Shown here: in pieces, positions 50,915-58,448 of the stretch
Position numbering within the stretch: position 1 is the stretch's first letter
Layout of the letters: every line of letters starts with the position of its first letter
DNA from: UBA11606 sp049437325
GTDB lineage: Bacteria; Actinomycetota; Acidimicrobiia; Acidimicrobiales; Aldehydirespiratoraceae
Direction: 5' to 3'
Assembly (NCBI GenBank): GCA_049437325.1
Contig: JBMTIM010000002.1
Span: 1-64,000, forward strand
DNA length: 64,000 bases
Position numbers and translations under genes: made by a program
The notes under the pieces: model-generated
Seen by the model: the letters and a program-made list of their open reading frames with translations, nothing else
Databases searched by the model: none
What the model was told of the DNA's origin: nothing

Positions 50915-52038
50915 GCCGGCTCACCTCGATCGTTCATCCCGGTGCCGGACCGCTCGACGGCCAGCATCGCAACTGCGGCAACAAGCATCACCGCCGCTCC
51001 CGCCAGGCCGAGCGCGTCGAAGCCTCCGGTCGAGACGACCACACCACCGGCCAACGGTGCGAGCGCCCGTCCCGCCGCCATCGCAGCCTGCGCATCTCCA
51101 GCTCGTTCGGCGGGGAAACGAGACCGCTCGGCCAGCAGCGTGTAGACGCCGGGGATCGCCATCCAGAAGCAGAACCCCCAGGCGGTGACAAGCACCCAGA
51201 ACACCGGCTGCTGATGAGCGAACCCGAGAACGGCGGCGAACGAGGCGGGCAGCAGGAACCAGGCCCCCGAGAACCGGCGCGCCCCGCGCCACCGAGCTGA
51301 CGGGATTCCTGCGGCGGCGTTGGCCGCGAAGACAAGCGACACGACGAAGGGATCCATCCCATACTGATCGACGGCGACGGCTCCGAGAAACACGAAGACC
51401 CCGGCCCCACCGAACGTCACCAGTGACAGGGCAACGATCAACACGAGCGCCTGCGGCACTGCCCTGGTGCGATCCCCGGCATCGACCGCCGTAACCACGA
51501 ACTGGGGAATCGATGCGAGCGGCACGAGCGCCAGGACGGCGAGGATGCAGAACACCGTGCGATCGTCGCCGGCCTGCAGAGCCACACCGATGAGCGGCGC
51601 TGCGAACACCCCCGTCAAGGGGCCGATGACGGCAATGTCACCGGTCCGTTCGTTGTCTCCGAAGACCTGCGAATAGGCGAGCCAGGTCAGCACCCCGAGC
51701 GAGAACCCTGCGATCGCCCGCGACGCAACCAGCACCGAGAAGGTGGGGGCCACGACGCTGAGACAACTCGCACCAGCGAGAGCGATCAACGCAACCACGA
51801 ACAGACGGCGGCTCGGCACGACCAGCCGGGGGGCTCCCCACGATCCCACGACGAAGAGCCCGAGCTGCGCAGCAGAGAACAGACCTGCGGCACCCGTCCC
51901 GATGTCGAAACGGTCGGCCACGGCGGGGAGGACCAACGGAGTCGCGGCAAAGGTCGCCGTCGCAACGCCGGTCGCAAGAATCAACCCAGGTTCGACTGTT
52001 CCTCGAAGGGCCTCGAGGAGTCGGAACGGGGCCTGCAT
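50911..52038 (-). CDS. MFS transporter
   Basis: A 375-residue, 12-helix MFS protein. VGSWGAPRLVVPSRRLFVVALIALAG resembles motif A without its usual acidic residue. It is translated together with the methyltransferase, so it may export or import the methylated product or precursor. TAGGGT is 6 nt before the ATG at 52038. It is short for an MFS protein but all helices appear to be present. Confidence 0.84.
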   Translation of the reverse strand: MQAPFRLLEALRGTVEPGLILATGVATATFAATPLVLPAVADRFDIGTGAAGLFSAAQLGLFVVGSWGAPRLVVPSRRLFVVALIALAGASCLSVVAPTFSVLVASRAIAGFSLGVLTWLAYSQVFGDNERTGDIAVIGPLTGVFAAPLIGVALQAGDDRTVFCILAVLALVPLASIPQFVVTAVDAGDRTRAVPQALVLIVALSLVTFGGAGVFVFLGAVAVDQYGMDPFVVSLVFAANAAAGIPSARWRGARRFSGAWFLLPASFAAVLGFAHQQPVFWVLVTAWGFCFWMAIPGVYTLLAERSRFPAERAGDAQAAMAAGRALAPLAGGVVVSTGGFDALGLAGAAVMLVAAVAMLAVERSGTGMNDRGEPA

Positions 52039-52044
52039 CGGGCG

Positions 52045-52050
52045 ACCCTA
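52045..52050 (-). promoter_or_regulatory. -10 hexamer TAGGGT for the MFS-methyltransferase pair (leaderless)
   Basis: TAGGGT on the minus strand lies 6 nt upstream of the ATG at 52038. Confidence 0.5.
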
Positions 52051-52071
52051 CCGGCCGGGTCGGGGTGGCAC

Positions 52072-53313
52072 TCAGTCGCCAATCTTCGCAGCGTCGAGCA
52101 TTGCGTCGAGGATCTCGCGGTTGGCCTCGTCGCGGGCTCGAAGTTCGGCGACGGTCGCCGGGTCCACCCCGAGGGCGGTCAAGATCTCGACACTGTCCTG
52201 CCCAACGGCCGGCGCATGGTGGCGCGGGAACGTCTCGGCAGTCTCCCGGTGTCCGTGGAACGGCACCGGAGGTCGGGCAAGCCGGATCGGCCCGCCCTGC
52301 GGGTGCACAGTCTCGATGATCGATCCGAGATGCTGCACCTGCGGATCGAACATGACCTCGTCGAGACTGTTGACCCGGGCGACGGGGATACCAAAAGCGT
52401 CGAGCGTCTCGCAGACCTCGTCGACCTCGACGTCAGCAATCACTTCGTCGACTGCAGCGACGAATGCCTGACGGTTCTCATACCGCAGGCGGATGGTGGA
52501 GAACCGCGGATCGAGATGGAGCTCTGCACCGCGCCAGACCGAGAGCAGCTCGATCGACGCGTCGTTGAGCAGAATCATCATCACGGGTCCGTCCTTGGCG
52601 TGAAACATCGGAAACCACTCGGCCAATTCACCAGGCGCATCGGTGACACCGTCACCGATCCAGGCCCGGGACCAGAACACGTCGTTCCACTGGTAGCTGA
52701 GCGCCGACTCGAGCATGGTCACCGGGAGGAATTGGCCCTCGCCGGTGCGCTCCCGTTCGAGTAGCGCAGCCGTGATGCCCTGAGCGGTGGTGAGGGCTGT
52801 GACCTTGTCGAAAATGATCGTCTTGATGTTGTCGGGGTCACCCTCACCTTGCGCCCACGCCGTGCCGCTCGTGGCCTGGATCAGCGGATCGAAGACCCGC
52901 CGGTTCTCGTAGGGCCCGTGCGAGTAGCCGGTGATCGAGGCATACACCAGTCGAGGGTTGAGCTTCGACAGCACCTCGTACCCGAGTCCGAGTCGATCGA
53001 GGACACCCGGGCGGTAGTTCTCGAGGACAACGTCAGCCGATTCCACGAGCGCCAGGTAGATCGCCCGCTGTTCCTCGTCCTTCAGGTCGAGCGCGACGGA
53101 CTTCTTGTTGCGATTGAGCGTGGCGAACAGCGATGTGAATCCGCCTCGCTCCGGACCCAGGTACCGGGCGGTGTCACCGGTGAGCGGCGGCTCGATCTTG
53201 ATGACTTCCGCCCCTTGATCGGCGAGCGTCATGCCGCACATCGGCCCCGACACGGTGGTCGTCAGTTCGAGAACCCGGACGCCGCTGAGCGGGCCCGGTC
53301 GTGCATCGGTCAT
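52072..53313 (-). CDS. CaiB/BaiF-type (class III) CoA-transferase
   Basis: A 413-residue family III CoA-transferase, paralogous to the one at 25601. LSGVRVLELTTTVSGPMCGMTLADQGAEVIKIEPP, YLGPERGGFTSLFATLNRNKKSVALDLKD and YASITGYSHGPYENRRVFDPLIQATSG are typical. The usual catalytic Asp region is replaced by DPDNIKTIIFDKVTALT. A strong Shine-Dalgarno GGGGGAGG, 5 nt before the ATG at 53313, decides the start and shows that this gene is not leaderless. Confidence 0.88.
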   Translation of the reverse strand: MTDARPGPLSGVRVLELTTTVSGPMCGMTLADQGAEVIKIEPPLTGDTARYLGPERGGFTSLFATLNRNKKSVALDLKDEEQRAIYLALVESADVVLENYRPGVLDRLGLGYEVLSKLNPRLVYASITGYSHGPYENRRVFDPLIQATSGTAWAQGEGDPDNIKTIIFDKVTALTTAQGITAALLERERTGEGQFLPVTMLESALSYQWNDVFWSRAWIGDGVTDAPGELAEWFPMFHAKDGPVMMILLNDASIELLSVWRGAELHLDPRFSTIRLRYENRQAFVAAVDEVIADVEVDEVCETLDAFGIPVARVNSLDEVMFDPQVQHLGSIIETVHPQGGPIRLARPPVPFHGHRETAETFPRHHAPAVGQDSVEILTALGVDPATVAELRARDEANREILDAMLDAAKIGD

Positions 53314-53368
53314 CGGCACCTCCCCCGAAGCAACGTTTGCAGATTGCGCCCGTCAGGTCGACCGGCCC

Positions 53369-53944
53369 TCATGACGTGAGATCGGGATCGGGGACGAGGA
53401 ACTCGTCGAGCTGGACGCCAAAGGTGTTCAGCATCATCGACACCTGCGTGTATTGACCGGTGGTGAAGACGACGTCCATCCGTTGACGGTCGTCGAGATC
53501 GGCATCGCGAGCAAGCGCCGCCCATGTGTCGTCGCTGATGAAGTGATCGTCGACGAGTTCGTCGGTGGCACGCAGCAGGGCAGCATCGCCGGGAGACCAC
53601 CCCTCGGCATCGGCGCCTGCCTTGATCCGCTCGATCTCCTCATCGGTGAGCCCTGCGTTGCGCCCGATGACAACGTGCTGAGCCCACTCATATCCCGCCT
53701 TGCACAGGTAGCCGACTCGAAGGATCACCAACTCACGTTCTCGCGGCGGCAACGAGTTGTGACGACCGAGGACGTAACCGGCCCAGAACCCGAAGCGACG
53801 AAGTGGACGAGGCGCATGGGCGAGCGTTCGGAAGATGTTGAAGACATCGCTGTCGCCGCTGCGATACGGCTCGAGTGCCTCGCGTTGCTCCTCGTCGAGT
53901 TGATGGTCGGCCAGTGCCGGGATTCGGGGCCGAGAGAGTCGCAT
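53369..53944 (-). CDS. Carboxymuconolactone decarboxylase (AhpD-like) family protein
   Basis: A 191-residue AhpD-fold protein. PPRERELVILRVGYLCKAGYEWAQHVVIGRNAGLTDEEI carries the CMD signature, but the usual CxxC redox pair is reduced to a single Cys in YLCKAGYEW, so peroxidase-type chemistry is unlikely. GGGAGGG lies 7 nt before the ATG at 53944. A leaderless 18-codon ORF (54003-53947) ends 2 nt before this start and includes the Shine-Dalgarno sequence. Confidence 0.83.
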   Translation of the reverse strand: MRLSRPRIPALADHQLDEEQREALEPYRSGDSDVFNIFRTLAHAPRPLRRFGFWAGYVLGRHNSLPPRERELVILRVGYLCKAGYEWAQHVVIGRNAGLTDEEIERIKAGADAEGWSPGDAALLRATDELVDDHFISDDTWAALARDADLDDRQRMDVVFTTGQYTQVSMMLNTFGVQLDEFLVPDPDLTS

Positions 53945-53946
53945 CG

Positions 53947-54003
53947 TCAATCCCTCCCACATCGGCTGGCGGGGTTCCCGATCCATCCGATGCATGTCGT
54001 CAT
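53947..54003 (-). CDS. Possible 18-codon leaderless upstream ORF (leader peptide)
   Basis: Starting at the ATG 6 nt after TAGGGT (54015-54010), the frame reads MTTCIGWIGNPASRCGRD and stops at TGA, 2 nt before the CMD start. Ribosomes leaving it would sit on the Shine-Dalgarno sequence of the next gene, so it could couple or attenuate translation. The alternative is that the CMD protein itself starts further upstream in the other frame. This is a prediction only. Confidence 0.35.
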   Translation of the reverse strand: MTTCIGWIGNPASRCGRD

Positions 54004-54085
54004 GGGCGGACCCTAGAGGGCGCACCGGAGGCACGAAAGCGGCGAGGTGGCGCCACAGCGCAGGAGGCGAAACAGTCTGGTCGCC

Positions 54086-54091
54086 TACTGT
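54086..54091 (+). promoter_or_regulatory. -10 hexamer TACTGT for the sulfurtransferase gene (leaderless)
   Basis: TACTGT is followed by 6 nt and the ATG at 54098, fixing the start of the selenoprotein candidate. Confidence 0.6.
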
Positions 54092-54097
54092 TGAACG

Positions 54098-54964
54098 ATG
54101 GATCTCTTGGTGACGAGCGAGTGGCTGGCCGACGAACTCGGAAGCGATGACTTGGTCGTACTCGATGCGACCGTGTACCTGACGTTGGGCCCAGACGGAT
54201 ACGAGTCCGAGAGCGGAACGGCGAACTTCGAGCACGCCCACATTCCGGGCGCCCGATTCGCCGACCTCACCGGCGCGCTCTGCGACCTCGACTCGCCTGA
54301 TCGATTTGCCCTTCCGGCCCCCGCCGATCTTGCAACCGCCTTCGAACGACTCGGGGTGAGCGATCGCTCCCGCGTCGTCGTCTACGACGACAACGGATCG
54401 ATGTGGGCGGCGCGCGTGTGGTTCATGCTCCGGTGGCTCGGCTTCGACACCGCTGCGATCCTCGACGGCGGGATGCGGGTGTGGCGCGACGAGGGCCGTC
54501 CGACCGAGGCCGGATCGGCCCGGGGCCCGGCTGCCCCGGCGGGATCACTGACGGTGTCGACACGGCCCCGACTCGTAGCCGACAAGCACGAGGTGATGGC
54601 GGCAGTGGCCGCTGGATCTACCTGCCTGATCGATGCGCTTCCCAGGTCGGTCTTCTCCGGTGATGTCGCTCCGTATGGCCGTCCGGGTCACATCCCGGGG
54701 GCGAGCAACGTGCCTGCGACGGCCATGATCGATCGTGACACCGGACGCTTCCTGCCGCTGGACGCAGTTCAACATCACTTCCCGGAGCGGCCCGAAGCCC
54801 GCGTTGTCGCCTATTGAGGCGGCGGCATCGCAGCGTCGGTCGACGCCTACACGATGATCCGGCTCGGCTTCGAGGACCCTGCGGTCTACATCGCCAGCCT
54901 CCAGGAGTGGGTCCGCGATCCGGTGGCCCCACTGGTCACCGGCACCACGTCTGCAGGCTCGTAG
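54098..54964 (+). CDS. Two-domain rhodanese sulfurtransferase with UGA (Sec) at the catalytic position
   Basis: A 288-residue protein if the in-frame TGA at 54815-54817 is read as selenocysteine (residue 240). Residues 1-135 form the N-terminal inactive rhodanese domain (HIPGARFADLTGALCDLDSP, RVVVYDDNGSMWAARVWFML). Residues 150-288 form the catalytic domain (GRPGHIPGASNVPATAM, then RVVAY-U-GGGIAAS). In homologues the catalytic residue in this loop is Cys (YCGGGIAAS), and UGA stands exactly there. The frame continues with perfect family sequence (DAYTMIRLGFEDPAVYIASL, QEWVRDP) to TAG at 54962. A SECIS-like hairpin follows the UGA. Such enzymes transfer sulfane sulfur from thiosulfate or 3-mercaptopyruvate. 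A nonsense mutation is the alternative reading. Confidence 0.85.
54826..54856 (+). promoter_or_regulatory. Putative bacterial SECIS element
   Basis: Within the coding sequence, GCGUC (54833-54837) pairs with GACGC (54842-54846) around a GGUC apical loop. The lower stem CAUCG (54826-54830) pairs with CGAUG (54852-54856) across an asymmetric internal loop. The apical GG starts 20 nt after the UGA; the E. coli fdhF element has the same GGUC loop about 18 nt after its UGA. This is the element SelB would recognise. Confidence 0.72.
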
Positions 54965-55032
54965 CGCTCGAACCAGCCAGGCTCGACCACTGACGGTTGG
55001 CATCCGGTCGCCCGATCGGGAAATCTGAGCGG

Positions 55033-56199
55033 GTGGGCAATGCGGAGAGCTTCGACGTCGGTGTGATCGGGCGCGGTCTGTTCGGGTCGGCAGCGGCTCG
55101 ACATCTTGCCGAGGCCGGATGTTCGGTCGTGGCGGTCGGCCCGACCGTTCCTGGCGGTGATGCCGACATCTACTCCAGTCATGACGACGAAGCGCGGTTG
55201 ACCCGGCGCCTCGACCGGGACGAACGATGGGCGCCGTTCACCGCCCGGGCAGTCGATGCGTACCGCTCGCTCGAAGAGCGGAGCGGAATCGAGTTCTACC
55301 GCCCGGTCGGTGCACTGTTCGCCTCTCGCCCCGAGGTCGACGGCAAGCACGGCGTGTCGATGGCATTCCTACGCGACCATGGACGGCCCGAGCACTACTG
55401 GCCAGCCGGCGAGGCCGGCTGGAAGCAGTGGTGGCCGCGACTGGATTTTCCGGCAACCCACGAGGTGGCGCTCGACCCGGCGCCCGCCGGCTACATCCGA
55501 CCGAAACGGCTCATCGCCGCCCAGGAAGTACTCACCCAGCGCTGTGGTGGTCGTCTCGTCGACGATGTGGCGACCGTCCTGGAAACCCGGTTCGGCGGGG
55601 GGTACCGGATCGAGACGTTCACGGGTTCGACCTATGACGTGGCGCAGGTTGTGGTTGCCACCGGTGCATTCGCCAACACGTTCGACATCGTGCCGGCACC
55701 AGTCGACACCACGGTCAAGACCGAGATCATCATCCTCGGCGAGGTGTCAGAGGGTGATGCCGTCGAACTTGGCGAGTACCCGACCGTTCTGCACCAGATC
55801 GACCCGGACGGGATCGACGACATCTACATGACCCCGCCGTTGCAGTTTCCGGACGGACGGCACTGCATCAAGCTCGGTGCCAACACGAAGCTCGACACCT
55901 GGCCCACCACCCTCAACGAGATCCAGCAATGGTTTCGGTCCGATACCGACCCCGACTACCTGCCACTCCTCCAGCCGGCACTTGCGTCGCTCTGGCCCGA
56001 CGTCGACTTCCTGTCGTTACGGACCAAACCGTGCATCGTCAGTTACACACCCGATCGCTTCCCATTGATCGAGGAGGTCGAACCGGGACTGATCGTCGCG
56101 GTCGCCGGCAACGGTCAGGGGGCAAAGGGTTCTGACAGCTGGGGCGCCGTGGCCGCCGACCTTGTGCTCGGCCGCTCGCTCCCGTTGGGCGAGACCTGA
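55033..56199 (+). CDS. FAD-dependent oxidoreductase (DAO family, sarcosine oxidase-like)
   Basis: A 388-residue flavoprotein. The dinucleotide-binding fold at the N-terminus is GVIGRGLFGSAAARHLAEAG, and the second FAD contact is near VVVATGAFANTF. The C-terminal VAVAGNGQGAKGSDSWGAVAADLVLG matches the DAO pattern. Members oxidise amino acids or N-methylated amines. The GTG at 55033 is supported by AAATCT 6 nt upstream and by the position of the Rossmann motif. It lies 68 bp after the sulfurtransferase gene. Confidence 0.84.
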   Translation: MGNAESFDVGVIGRGLFGSAAARHLAEAGCSVVAVGPTVPGGDADIYSSHDDEARLTRRLDRDERWAPFTARAVDAYRSLEERSGIEFYRPVGALFASRPEVDGKHGVSMAFLRDHGRPEHYWPAGEAGWKQWWPRLDFPATHEVALDPAPAGYIRPKRLIAAQEVLTQRCGGRLVDDVATVLETRFGGGYRIETFTGSTYDVAQVVVATGAFANTFDIVPAPVDTTVKTEIIILGEVSEGDAVELGEYPTVLHQIDPDGIDDIYMTPPLQFPDGRHCIKLGANTKLDTWPTTLNEIQQWFRSDTDPDYLPLLQPALASLWPDVDFLSLRTKPCIVSYTPDRFPLIEEVEPGLIVAVAGNGQGAKGSDSWGAVAADLVLGRSLPLGET

Positions 56200-56302
56200 G
56201 GTTTATCCCGAGAAGCTGACCGCGTTCCGCAGCAGTCACAACCACGAGGTGCGTGCGCTGACGTACCGGCCGGCGGGACTGCGGCCCTTCGTGCACTCGA
56301 TG
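56200..56302 (+). pseudogene. Possible remnant of a coding sequence after the FAD oxidoreductase
   Basis: One frame after position 56201 reads VYPEKLTAFRSSHNHEVRAL and continues for about 15 more codons with codon use like a real gene, but it has no start and runs into the antisense of the kinase gene. It may be a decayed C-terminus, possibly after a frameshift in the oxidoreductase, or a duplicated fragment. The evidence is weak. Confidence 0.25.
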
Positions 56303-57586
56303 TCACTCGGTCACCTCGACCGCGTCTGCCAACTCGTCCTCGAGGGCTCGGGTGAGCGACACGGTCGCCGTGGTGCCGATTCCCACAGCGCTCTTGAGCG
56401 TCAACGAACCACCCATCGCATCGGCAAGGCGGCGCGCGAGCACCAGGCCCAGGCCTGCACCACCTTCACGACCTGCGTCCGCGCCAAGACGATCGAACGG
56501 CACGAAGAGACGGTCGAGCAACTCTGATGAGATACCGGGTCCTTCATCTTCAACCGTGACGAGGGCCTCGGCACCACGGGTCGCGGTAGAGATCCGAATC
56601 GAAGTCGTTGGACCCGAAAACCGCAGGGCGTTGGAGACCAGGTTGAGAATGATCTGGCGAAGGCGTCGGCGATCGACCAACGCAGGCAACGGCGGACCGC
56701 TCTGTACAAGGTCGATACCGCGCTCCTCTGCGAGCGGCTGAAGCAGATCACAAGCGCCGGCAACCACTTCGCGTGCATCGATGACCTCGAGTTGAATCGG
56801 CATGGCGCCAGCCTCGACTCGGGCGAGGTCGAGCACATCGTCAACGATGGAGAGGATATGGGTCGACGCTCGGGTGATCCCCTGGAGGGCTTTGTGACGC
56901 TGGTGCGGCGACAGTTCGAGCGTCGACAAACTCTCGGCGAAGCCAGTGATCGACTGCAACGGTGTCCGTAACTCGTGACTGAGCGCGGTGACGAACTGGG
57001 ACTTGGCGTGATTCGCCCGCTCGGCTGATTCTCGAGCCATCTCGGCGTGATAGCGGGCCGTGCGCTCACGCGCAGCCCGCTCGTGATCGATGGCGATCGA
57101 AGCGAGATGGGTGAAACGGCGGACCAGCTCGCGCTCTCGCTCATCGGGCTCATGTCGCACTCGGCTGTAGACGGCAAACGTGCCGACCACGCGTGCACGG
57201 GCTCGGATCGGGCTCGACCAACAGGCGCTGATGTCGTGAGTTCGAGCGAGCGACCGGAAGTCATCCCATCGCCGGTCAACCATCACATCACCAACCACAA
57301 CCGGTTCGCCCAGATGGACGGCGGTCCCGCACGAGCCAGCGAGTGGCCCAGGGACGAGACCGTCGATCGCCTCGGAATACGCAGCCGGAAGGTTCGGTGC
57401 GGAGCCGTGACGCAGCACGCCGTCATCATCAAGCAACAGCACCGAGCACCTGCTCGCCGCAATGAGCTCTTCGAGTGCGATCACGATGCTGTCGAGCACG
57501 CTGACGAGCGGCGCATCGGAAACCAGTTGCTCCATGACGATCGCCTGGCGGTCGAGCACTGCGGCCGCTTCGTGGCCAGAGAGCAT
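56303..57586 (-). CDS. GAF-domain sensor histidine kinase
   Basis: A 427-residue soluble kinase with no transmembrane segment. A GAF domain at about 25-165 (SRCSVLLLDDDGVLRHGSAP, GSCGTAVHLGEPVVVGDVMV) is followed by a HisKA domain with phosphorylated His204 in ALSHELRTPLQSI, then an HATPase with NLVSNALRFSG (N box), EDEGPGIS and GGAGLGLVLARRLADAMGG. It should sense a cytoplasmic small molecule and phosphorylate the response regulator encoded just upstream. The ATG at 57586 follows GGGAGGGG and overlaps the regulator's stop region; GTG 57592 is an alternative. Confidence 0.9.
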   Translation of the reverse strand: MLSGHEAAAVLDRQAIVMEQLVSDAPLVSVLDSIVIALEELIAASRCSVLLLDDDGVLRHGSAPNLPAAYSEAIDGLVPGPLAGSCGTAVHLGEPVVVGDVMVDRRWDDFRSLARTHDISACWSSPIRARARVVGTFAVYSRVRHEPDERERELVRRFTHLASIAIDHERAARERTARYHAEMARESAERANHAKSQFVTALSHELRTPLQSITGFAESLSTLELSPHQRHKALQGITRASTHILSIVDDVLDLARVEAGAMPIQLEVIDAREVVAGACDLLQPLAEERGIDLVQSGPPLPALVDRRRLRQIILNLVSNALRFSGPTTSIRISTATRGAEALVTVEDEGPGISSELLDRLFVPFDRLGADAGREGGAGLGLVLARRLADAMGGSLTLKSAVGIGTTATVSLTRALEDELADAVEVTE

Positions 57587-57588
57587 CG

Positions 57589-58305
57589 TCACCCCTCCCA
57601 CCGATAGCCCACGGCTCGAACGGTGCAGAGTCGCTTGGGACGCGTTGGGTCGTCCTCGATCTTTTGACGAAGCCGGTAGACGTGCTCGGTCACCGTGGCC
57701 GGGGTCTGCCATCCAGCTTGACTGGCCCAAATGGCATTGAGCAGTTCCTCGCGTGAACACGCTCGCCGCGGGTGGTCGCAGAAGTAGCTGAGCAGATCGA
57801 ACTCCTTTGCGGCCAGTTCCACGGGCGTTCCGTCAACCCAGACGCTTCGCGACTCGACGTCGACCTCGACCCCGCTGCCATTCGGTACAAACGGGGCTGC
57901 AGCGGCTCCGGCGTAGTCGGTCACGCGCCGAAGCAACGATCGGGCACGCGCCGCGAGTTCTCCCGGTGAGAACGGTTTGACCAGATAGTCATCAGCGCCC
58001 AAGTCGAGACCGACGATGCGATCGGTCTCCCCATCGCGGCCCGACAGCACAATGATCGGCAACCGATTGCGGTCGCGGCGCGCCTCGTCCGCCCGCAGAC
58101 GACGGAGAATGTCGAGTCCGCCGACGCCAGGCAACGAAAGATCCAGCACCACCAGAAGGGGCTCGTCTTCGGCCAGCACATCAAGGGCCTCGAGGCCGTC
58201 ACCGACGGCAAGCACCTCGAATCCATCGGCTTCCAGCGCCCAGGTGACCCCGGTACGCACCCCCTCGTCGTCATCCACGACAAGCACTCGGCGGCCCACG
58301 CCCAT
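57589..58305 (-). CDS. OmpR-family response regulator
   Basis: A 238-residue regulator. The receiver domain has acidic residues DDDE (11-14), the phosphorylation site Asp55 in LVVLDLSLPG, and Lys in NDYLVKPF. The C-terminal winged helix (ELAAKEFDLLSYFCDHPRRACSREELLNAIWA) binds DNA. The ATG at 58305 lies 6 nt after TACAGT, so it is leaderless, and an upstream extension is not needed. It is coupled to the downstream histidine kinase. Confidence 0.93.
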   Translation of the reverse strand: MGVGRRVLVVDDDEGVRTGVTWALEADGFEVLAVGDGLEALDVLAEDEPLLVVLDLSLPGVGGLDILRRLRADEARRDRNRLPIIVLSGRDGETDRIVGLDLGADDYLVKPFSPGELAARARSLLRRVTDYAGAAAAPFVPNGSGVEVDVESRSVWVDGTPVELAAKEFDLLSYFCDHPRRACSREELLNAIWASQAGWQTPATVTEHVYRLRQKIEDDPTRPKRLCTVRAVGYRWEG

Positions 58306-58311
58306 GCGGCG

Positions 58312-58317
58312 ACTGTA
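58312..58317 (-). promoter_or_regulatory. -10 hexamer TACAGT for the response regulator-kinase operon (leaderless)
   Basis: TACAGT on the minus strand lies 6 nt before the ATG at 58305. Confidence 0.55.
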
Positions 58318-58448
58318 GTTGGCGGCTGCTTCTGACGTCCCCTCGTTGATCGCAAGTTGAGAAAGCGTTGTCCACGACGCCAACTGGGTTTCCTACGTTC
58401 GGAGTGAACGTGGCGGATCGGACCGTCACCGACAAAGGGGGAAGCCGC

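Noticed and set aside
54815..54817. Simple nonsense mutation or pseudogene in the sulfurtransferase
   Set aside because: It is possible, but the TGA falls exactly on the catalytic residue, the downstream frame is intact to a normal stop, and a SECIS-like hairpin follows at the right distance.
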